Assembly: GCA_009760855.2 (NCBI GenBank)
Contig: WPIO01000055.1
Coordinates: 2,023,501-2,087,500 of the forward strand
From: Cristatella mucedo
Taxonomy: Eukaryota; Bryozoa; Phylactolaemata; Cristatellidae
Reading direction: 5' to 3'
DNA: 64,000 nt
Part shown: piece after piece, positions 56,701 through 64,000 of the stretch
Layout: every line of letters begins with the position of its first letter
How positions within the stretch are numbered: the stretch's first letter is position 1
The notes under the pieces: generated by a model
Database searches by the model: none
The model's input: the letters and a program-made list of their open reading frames with translations, nothing else
Told to the model about the DNA's origin: nothing
Made by a program: the position numbers and the translations under genes

Positions 56701-57560
56701 GAGTTTTTTTGGAAATTGAAAGGAATCTCCACGACTTTGAACACGGATCGAAAGAACGGGAGCAAGCTTGTCAAGAGCACTCCTGAGTGTCATGTTCATT
56801 GCATCAGTGACAGTATCGAGGCTGCCGGTCAAGTCTGAATGTAGGTCAAGAAGACCTGCATCGCAAACAGAGTTCAAAAACTTATCTGTCAATGCTTTGT
56901 AAATTACGTCGTTTGACAAGTTCGACATTATCCTGTACGTACAAAGGAGCAGGAACAGTAAACGAGACCGAACAATGATCTGAGAGGGTCAGTGGGCACA
57001 CCATAAGGTAAGTGGGGAGGACATCCTTAATGATCACGAGATCTAGAATATGGCCACCTACGCGCGTGGTATGATTAACGTGTTGGACCAAGCCAAAGTT
57101 CTCCAGACAGTCAAGAAATGAGCGGACCTGGCTATTGCTAGGGTTGTCAACGTGAATATTGAAGTCTCCTACAATCAGCAACGGCCGGTCACACACAAAT
57201 ATTTTAGCGAGGAACTCTGAAAACTCCTCTATAAACAAGTTTTGACAACCAGAAGGACGCCGGTATATCACAACAGTGAGAGGCATTGTCTTCGATGAAG
57301 ACCTAATTGCAACCGATTCAAACGATGGCCCATGCGAGAAACTGCAAATCTTATAGCCAAACGATTCGCGAACAACAATTGCAACCCCGCCACCAACCTT
57401 GTCAGGACGCATGGACTGATAGAATGAGAACCCGGGTGGAGTGGTCTCGGAAGTACAGCCACTGGAACAAGGCGTCATCCAAGTTTCGGTAAACAGAAAT
57501 GCATCTAGCTTCTCCTGAACCGCCTGATCGCGGATAAGTAACCCCTTGGTTTTTAGCGAG
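53776..57560 (-). mobile_element. LINE-A, second near-complete copy, rearranged
   Basis: A minus-strand copy of the element at 27.8-31.3 kb. It holds endonuclease from about 57550 to 56640 ([21 protein letters not shown]) and RT from about 56400 to 55400 ([54 protein letters not shown]). It carries a SINE-1 insertion at 56474-56633. The 3' part is duplicated: a full 3' end (54816-54597) is followed in frame by another RT C-terminal segment and a second 3' end, leaving one open frame at 53821-54816. The 5' end stops at a minisatellite junction. Confidence 0.88.
56474..56633 (-). mobile_element. SINE-1 (tRNA-like head, LINE-B-like tail), inserted in LINE-A
   Basis: Read on the minus strand: GGTTTGGTCTAGCGGTTAAG (box A-like), GAGGTCGTGGGCTCGAAC (box B-like), then AGATTAAGTTCTCTTAGGGC and an AT-rich tail. 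It lies inside the LINE-A endonuclease/RT region; GACTA occurs at both edges, consistent with a short target-site duplication. This is the most complete SINE-1 here. Confidence 0.85.
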
Positions 57561-57597
57561 CGGTCCTCTCATTAAGTTCGCAATGCCGAAAGACCTG

Positions 57598-57845
57598 TGA
57601 GTAGTGAGTAGTAGAGTAGTGAGTAGTAGAGTAGTGAGTAGTAGAGTAGTGAGTAGTAGAGTAGTGAGTAGTAGAGTAGTGAGTAGTAGAGTAGTGAGTA
57701 GTAGAGTAGTGAGTAGTAGAGTAGTGAGTTGTAGAGTAGTAGAGTAGTGAGTAGTAGAGTAGTGAGTTGTAGAGTAGTGAGTAGTAGAGTAGTGAGTAGT
57801 AGAGTAGTGAGTTGTAGAGTAGTGAGTTGTAGAGTAGTGAGTTGA
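57598..57845. repeat. Minisatellite, unit near GTAGTGAGTAGTAGA
   Basis: About 16 units of 15 bp, some with TTGTAGAG. The right edge runs without a break into LINE-B sequence of similar wording (see findings). Confidence 0.92.
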
Positions 57846-58690
57846 AAAAATCGAGAAGGAAAGTCACACACGCATGGTGGACCAACTTGGTGGCGGTGTC
57901 CCTGACTAGGAAGGCCGGAATTTGTCTGACGTTACGCACCTGCAAGTGGATAGAATTTACTTTAGGAGTCGATGTGCTCCTCTAGCGATAACTCTCTATA
58001 GGTCAAGAAACCTAGATTTCGCGAAGATGCTACACAGGATGCTTTGTCTGAGCCAAATTATATTTAGGAATTGGTTTTTCAATCGCTGAGTAACATTGGG
58101 TTTCCTCATAGCCAGTGAGTTGGTTTCATTTCCCTCAATTTGAGAAATGTTTTCAAAGTGAAGCTTTCTGATTTAATAGCCTCATACTTATGAGGGTGAT
58201 AAAGTAGTCTTAACGGCTATCACTATCACTTGCAGTAGGATCGTTCACTGCAAGACTCAAATCCACGACGTGAAGGGCAGGCACCTTATTCCTTCAGCTG
58301 AGATCCGAGTACGCATATCAGCATTACATTCTGCAAGGGAGTTGAGAGAGTTCGACATGCCGGAAGTCGGTGAAAGATCAAATCATAGGCTGTGTCATCT
58401 AATATAAATTAATGACAGCATAGATTGTGCTTAGCGATCGCATCGGCATCGGAGGGTGGGTGCACAGTGTGAAAAGAACGTTCCCAAAGCATTGATCCCT
58501 AGCGGTAGCACGTGGCACTTGGGAAGCTTCTTGAACGACTGTTACTCTTCTTGACGTCAATGCTCTGAGGCCTTGCAATGAGATAGGACGTAGACCATTC
58601 CTGCGCAGTGCCCAGGCCAGTTGACAGGTATTAAATAAGGACAGGCGATCACTAGTATCGAAAGCTTTTGAAAGAGCCAGCAAAAAAGTA
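57846..58690 (-). mobile_element. LINE-B RT fragments around a SINE-2, degraded
   Basis: Minus-strand pieces at 57846-58030 (GTGGACCAACTTGGTGGCGG) and 58400-58690 (LALSKAFDTSD, cf. [10 protein letters not shown], and an NVLFTLCTHP region cf. VLFTVYTLP), with SINE-2 at 58185-58310 between them. The left end merges into a minisatellite derived from the same LINE segment. Confidence 0.65.
58185..58310 (-). mobile_element. SINE-2, degraded
   Basis: CTTAACGGCTATCACTATCA, TGCAAGACTCAAATCCACGA and AGGCACCTTATTCCTTCAGC in minus-strand SINE-2 order. Confidence 0.65.
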
Positions 58691-59747
58691 GAGAGACTAC
58701 CTACTCGTACGAGGATCCGACACGGAGCTCGGTCGATTATCTAGACAGCCATTGGGAGCGAAGACCGGAAGTATAGCTTCGAAGAAACAGACGCCGGCGA
58801 ACTCGTTTCGTTGCAGAGCGATGCGGACGATTTTGAAGAGCATATATACACATCTTGGGGTCACATGTATACACATCTTGGGGTCATCTATACATATCTT
58901 GGGGTGACAGGGTCACAGAGTCGCGGAGCTAAAGGGTCACAGGGTCGCCGAGTTACAAGTCTCGGAGCTGTGCTTTCAGTTTTCGACGTTCTTGGCCGAG
59001 TTCGGAGTGAAAGCACGAGCCGAAGCTATCCGTAGCTATCGTAGCTATCGTGTCGCCCGCGGCCGATAGTCCGTGAACAGCGGCGGTCGATTTAGGCACG
59101 CCTGTCAACCCGAACCGCTCTGTCATGAGCGCTTTTTCAAATAATTCAATGCAATCAAGAAGCAGTTCCCGAAAGGTCAAGGGTGGTCAGGCGTCTAGCT
59201 TCGCTTCGCTCGCAAGCACATTTCGAATCGCTACGCCGACTAGGCGTGCAGCCGAAGAGGGGCGATCGTCGGAATGGTCAGCGAAGCGAAAAGCGAAAGG
59301 TCAAGGGCGAAGAACTGCCCTCCCCTCGGTAAAGGGTCCGCCGCGGTCCGACGCGACGGGTGGAGCTGAGCGTGCGTCGGCGGAGCAGCACGAGGGTGAG
59401 AGAGAGATAGAGAGAGAGAGAGAGATCGGCTCGGAGTTGCCGCGAAGAAGTTAGCGCGCTGCAAAAGAGCCGCGGGCGAAAGAGCCTGCCGCTCGCGAGG
59501 CCGAGACTCTCGCGGATTCACTCGCCAATGGGAGCGTTACCACGTGGCCCGGCCACGTGATGCACAGACTCCCCCGACCGCGGAGGCGAGCGCTCCGAGC
59601 GTAGCCGCATGCACCTTCTGGCATGGCGTCGTCCGCTTCGAGAGCGAAGCGGAAGCGAAGCAGCCGCTAATTTTCATCGCCTTGGCAAGAGAGGACGGCT
59701 CACTGAGGCGCGCTTGGCTTTGCCGGCTGCACGCGCGGGCGAAGGCG
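58691..59747. other. Start of GC-rich right end
   Basis: Short TCACA/TCTTGGGGT tandem units at about 58845-58960; no gene recognised. CpG content rises from about 59000. Confidence 0.5.
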
Positions 59748-59890
59748 CCGCCTACGCCGCCGCCTTCGCCGCCGCCTTCGCCGCCACCTTCGCCGCCACC
59801 TTCGCCGCCGCCTTCGCCGCCGCCTTCGCCGCCGCCTTCGCCGCCGCCTTCGCCGCCGCCTTCGCCGCCGCCTTCGCCGCCGCCTTCGTC
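59748..59890. repeat. GC-rich minisatellite, unit TTCGCCGCCGCC
   Basis: About 12 units of 12 bp. Because the unit is a multiple of three and lacks stops, several frames on both strands stay open; these are not taken as genes. Confidence 0.92.
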
Positions 59891-60619
59891 TTTTCGAAGA
59901 CAACGCGTCGGTGCTTCGACGCGAGCTTCGTCTGCAGCTCGTCCTGCGCCAGATTTCGCCTCGGCCAAGCCACCTCCGCGCCTCTGCCAATAAGCTCGTC
60001 GCGCCCCGACGGCCGGCTTCTGGCAGCTTCCCTCACTCGTTGGCCGCGCCTTCCGACGGCGACGCTGCTGCCGTACCCTATTACTGGTCCCCGGGAGCCG
60101 GGCCCCAACTTTGCTAGCATCCTTTATGGTAACTTCCTGACTCTGCGCCACTCAAATCTGGGCTGCTCTGCGTAATTGCTATTCTTGCCAACGCCAGACC
60201 GCGAATTCCGGAAGCGAGCTCGATTGGAAGCGGGGCGCCGATCTACCTTGTCGCGAGACCTGGCGTTTGCTTGTCGAACTGTAAGCGCAGCGCCGTGCCA
60301 GGACGTGGCTAAGCGCCGTTGCCTCGCGGCTAGCACTGCTCGCTACGAGAAACTGTCGCTCGTTTTTCAAAACGCCAGGATAGTGGGCGCTACGAAATTC
60401 GCTCAGTAGTGAATGCAGGCAGCGCCGCCAGCAAGAAGTCATGCGGCCTTTTCCAGATGTCGCCGACGTCGTGCATAAAATGCAGACAAGTTGAGCTGCT
60501 CACCTTGCGACTTACTGTATGCACACGTTCGTGTCGAACGCATTGCGACTTCGATTGGTTGGCTCCGAGGACGTGACTTCATACTGGACTCAAAGATTGA
60601 GACCGGCAGCCGCCGCATA

Positions 60620-60710
60620 CAAAAAGGTCAAGGCTGATTTAGCAGCCTCATTTAGAAAGCGGCAGAAGAGCCTTCGCGGTTATGGCGACCGCGCGACCGG
60701 CGACCAGCGG
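60620..60710 (-). mobile_element. SINE-2 tail fragment
   Basis: CAGCCTCATTTAGAAAGCGG, CAGAAGAGCCTTCGCGGTTA and GGCGACCGCG parallel the SINE-2 minus-strand tail (CAGCCTCTTTTTGTATAGCG, CAGAAGAGCCTTTACGGCTA). Confidence 0.5.
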
Positions 60711-61183
60711 TGAAGAGAGAGCATTTTACCCCTGTAAGGGGGGCTAAGACTTAGGGGCAAATAAGCCTAGGTAGCTTAGGTCAGCTTGATGCGTAACTTC
60801 GAGACAACTTTTACCCGAGTTTCGCCCGAGCAACCCGCTCAGATTTTCAGTCAGAAATTCGCGATGCCGTTTCAATTGCGTTACCTTCGTGACCTTCACA
60901 TTTATCGTTGCTACCTCACAAACTCATTTCGCGGTGCAGCTCACAGCGAGCGATCTCTTGGGAGCTAATCGCTGCGGAGCGTTTACTTACGCTAATGAAT
61001 GGGGGGGGGTATGCAGCTCACAGATGTTGTCGGATGAAAAGGCCGCGAATTAGGTCGCGTGCTAGAATTCGATCGCCCGTCGGCTTCTCTATTTCGCGGG
61101 GCGCTTAGCACGCCGTTAAACGAAATTAAGAGTTCACGCATAATGGCGCTCGAGACTGCCGTCAGCTTGAGCTCAGCGAGGGA

Positions 61184-61304
<121 letters not shown>

Positions 61305-61599
61305 GGAGCACTTCGGTGTGGGCTCTCCTGCTCTCGCAGAGCTGCTGCGGAGCGCAGCGGTCGACTTGGCTCAATCTCGGGCGACTTTTCCAGTCTAACG
61401 TCAAGCACCTTGCGATAGTCAAGAGTCATTCCGTGGTTATTGCTGACCTCGAGTGCTGCACCGAAATCTACCGAAATAGCGAGCATCGGTAGTCTCAGAT
61501 GAATATGAAATCTAGCCGCGGCGCGAGTCCGAGCATCCAAGGACGCAGACGCCTGGGAAACTCCCTCGAGATGTTGGTCTCGCTGCAGAGGAGGAGATT

Positions 61600-62150
61600 T
61601 CAACAATCATGAAGGAAAGCACAGACTATCACCGACGAGAAAATACATCAAGGTTTCCCCGGCTCACAGATGTTGATGCCAACTTTGGTTTCTTATTGGA
61701 AGTTGAGCAGCTTTTGTAGACACTTGACCGCAGAGCAAACGCAGCCGGCAGTGTTTAGATCTTGAAGGCATCTATTGTTCAGACGTAGATGAAACAGAGC
61801 TGTAAAACCAAACATGTAACTGCAAAATGCATCTTGCCACACGTCACGACTCTGCACTAAAGACACCACCGGAACTCATGTTTTTCATTGTCATTTATGG
61901 AGGAGACATGTTTCCTAATTTGAGAGCTGCCTTGCAAGTTCTCACTATAGCTGTATCAGTTGCCGGTCATGAACGTTCCTTTTGCAAGGTGAAGATAATT
62001 CTGTCTTATCTGAGAGTATCGTCGGGGAGAGATCGACTCGCTGATTTGGCCTCGTTAAGCACAGAGAAAGAAACACTGGAAAATATTGACTTTCAAACTG
62101 TAATAGAGCAGCTGACCACGTTCAAGGCCAGAAAATATTCCCTAAGCTAA
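61600..62150 (+). pseudogene. hAT-type transposase C-terminal relic
   Basis: The frame at 61827-62150 contains FPNLRAALQVLTIAVSVAGH, ERSFCKVKIILSYLR, DRLADLASLSTEKE and FQTVIEQLTTFKARK. This is the hAT dimerisation region found in ZMYM/ZBED-like proteins and hAT transposons. Upstream at about 61610-61715, SRFPRLTDVDANFGFLLEVE also fits this protein family but is separated by stops. No DDE core, zinc finger or terminal inverted repeats were found, so it is a decayed 3' piece. It lies in the GC-rich right end of the window. Confidence 0.75.
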
Positions 62151-63460
62151 AACTATGATAGCTATCTTGTACCTCTACTACAGTTAATACTCGACTCGAT
62201 ATGCCTGCAAGCGTGTTTTTTGCATCTCTTTTGCGGCGGAGCTATTTTGCAGCAATTTTTGACACGGGGAGGTGGCGCCATTTGTTGCTTTGTTCCCGGG
62301 CGCTGAAAGGTCTCATTACGCCTCTGCGGAGGGTCAAGCCTGCCCTGGGACGTCCTAAGCGCTACGTCGTTCGAGCAAACGAGCAGCCGCTCAAGCGAAT
62401 TTCCGATGCCGTCCGCAGAGCATTCTCGCGAGGCGCGAAGATCCAGGCGGCCGCTCCGACCAGCACAGCCCGCTGCCGATAGCCGCCAGCCTCGAGCTCG
62501 TGGCGGACGGAGATTTCCGCTCTCGGAGCTCCGGATGCTCCGAGGCGCCTCCGCCTCCTGCTCGCGGCTCGCCATTTTTATCGCTGCGAGCTGAGCGGCG
62601 GCCTGCGCCCGAGCGGCGGCCGAATGAGTGGCGGCGGCGCCGGCGGCGGCGGCCGGCGCCGTCTCTTGCGAGCGATGCGTTAGTTAGATAGCTGGCTGCT
62701 CTGCCTTCCCGTCGACCCAGTAGTCGCCGAAATGCCAGTCGCCGAAAGTATAGGCCGACTGGTTCCGACGCCGACTAATCGGCTTTTACAGCAGGCTGGA
62801 GCCTCAGGTGTGCCGGCCAATCTGGACCGCCTCAGCGGCGGCGGCGGCAGAGGGCATCGATAAGCACTAATGCGACTGCACTGGTCCGAGACGGCGGAGC
62901 CGACCGGGGTGTGATCAGTGCCGGCGAGCGAAACGATAAAGCAGCCGGCACCGAGCACCGGCGGCGCTGCCCGAGGCCGTCGTAGCGTGCGTTACTGATT
63001 AAGTAACACTTGGTTTTCTTTATTAATCGAGGAGACGTCATTTTAATGTTTATATTGGAGCAATTCGTTTTATGCACTCTTTTATGACAGGGCAATTACT
63101 TTTATGCTTCCACCTCACTCCTAGTCGCCGGGCAGTGCACGCGGCTAACCGATGGGCATACGACCTGCTGCATTCTTACCAGTGGCGTCGAAGGCGTGGC
63201 CGACGCGGCGCAGCGGCGGCGGCAGCTGCCTCGGGCCACAAACTAGGCCTCACCCGGCGTTATGGCTCGCTGGCGGCGGCGGCGGCGGTGGCGGCGAAGC
63301 TTCGCGGATCCGGCGCTCTGACGCGGCTCTGCCAGCGGCGAGAGAGCCGCTTAATGCTCTGCAACGATTTGCAACGATGCGCCGACGCTTTGCAGCGAAC
63401 GCTTTGATATCGATTTGATCTTCCCAGGGCTCGCGGGCGTTGGGTCACGGGTGATTTTTG

Positions 63461-63462
<2 letters not shown>
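62151..63462. promoter_or_regulatory. CpG-rich, possible promoter/CpG island
   Basis: Dense CpG and GGC/GCC runs (for example 62628-62670 and 63265-63300). No protein domain was recognised in the open frames. It may be a promoter of a gene outside the window; this is inferred from composition only. Confidence 0.3.
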
Positions 63463-63540
<78 letters not shown>

Positions 63541-63547
63541 CCCCTTC

Positions 63548-63642
<95 letters not shown>

Positions 63643-63748
63643 CCCCTTCTACCTCTCTCTCTCTCTCTCTCTACCCCCTTCTACCCTTCTCTCTCTCTCT
63701 CTCTACCCTCTTCTACCCCTCTCTATCTCTCTCTCTACCCCTCTCTCT

Positions 63749-63797
<49 letters not shown>

Positions 63798-63830
63798 TCT
63801 CTCTCTCCCCTCTATGTACCTCTATCTCTT
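63463..63830. repeat. (CT)n composite microsatellite, about 370 bp
   Basis: Long CT runs broken by ACCCCCTTCTAC-type spacers repeated about six times, giving a higher-order array. Confidence 0.95.
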
Positions 63831-64000
63831 CTCGTTCTCTCTCTTAGTCTGCATTCCTCTCACACGTCTGCCGGCACCGGACGGACGGAAAAGAGTCAGC
63901 AGTTGACATTGACTTCGACGTCAATTGCAACCTCTTATCCAAGCGGATAATAAGACGCTTTCCGAAGACCACTCCGGCAGTCTGAACACTCTGGCTGCGG

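Noticed and set aside
57307-57492. Plus-strand open frame opposite the LINE-A endonuclease.
   Set aside because: Antisense shadow of the endonuclease coding region.
59609-60175. Long open frames on both strands over 59.5-60.2 kb (Ala/Phe, Pro/Ser, Gly/Glu, poly-Arg).
   Set aside because: They are created by the 12-bp GC-rich minisatellite, whose length is a multiple of three and contains no stop codons. No domain was seen in the flanks.
62162-62691. Overlapping open frames in the CpG-rich region (for example starting MPASVFFASLLRRS).
   Set aside because: High GC lowers stop frequency; composition is Arg/Ala/Pro-rich in all frames and no motif was recognised.
63415-63906. Ser/Leu-repeat frames at the right end.
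   Set aside because: Translation of the (CT)n array.

Overview
This is a window from an animal (metazoan) nuclear genome. The evidence is spliced genes with GT-AG introns, a metazoan-type Werner (WRN/RecQ) helicase gene, L2/CR1-like non-LTR retrotransposons, tRNA-derived SINEs, a hAT transposase relic and many long microsatellites. The species cannot be named from sequence alone; the LINE and SSR content would fit an aquatic invertebrate. No prokaryotic features (operons, CRISPR, IS elements) are present.

Genes. (1) About 650-9501 (+) holds the 3' half of a WRN-like gene. Eight exons, plus one partial leading exon, encode the RQC winged helix, the HRDC domain, the C-terminal helix-turn-helix and a terminal LPTWF...KKKK tail. 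The exonuclease/helicase part would lie upstream of base 1. (2) About 25914-50636 (+) holds a second, diverged set of the same modules (RQC, HRDC, HTH) over nine exons. All intron phases match the first set, and two exons have the same length (151 and 160 nt). No helicase exons were recognised between the two sets. The second set is therefore either a helicase-less paralogue starting at an ATG at 25914, an alternative C-terminal module spliced to the upstream helicase exons, or a duplicate whose 5' part I missed. Its coding sum from 25914 is 1485 nt, an exact multiple of three with no internal stop.

Mobile elements. The large introns of copy 2 and the flanks are filled with two main LINE families. 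LINE-A ends in CATTA repeats; near-complete copies lie at 27.8-31.3 kb (+) and 53.8-57.56 kb (-). LINE-B ends in ATT repeats; its longest copy is 43.96-46.93 kb (+), with about 20 3'-truncated copies. A third LINE is represented by one fragment at 16.2 kb. Two tRNA-like SINE families were seen. SINE-1 has a 3' tail homologous to the LINE-B tail, which suggests it is mobilised by LINE-B. SINE-2 has its own tail. Several SINEs are inserted inside LINEs. A hAT transposase C-terminus lies at 61.6-62.15 kb.

Simple repeats. Long (CT)n/(GA)n, (GTCT)n, (AT)n, (CCG)n and several minisatellites are present; one minisatellite (57.6 kb) appears to have grown out of LINE-B sequence. The last 5 kb (59-63.4 kb) is GC- and CpG-rich, with a (CAG)n-(CCG)n tract, and may be the promoter region of a gene beyond the window; no protein gene was recognised there.
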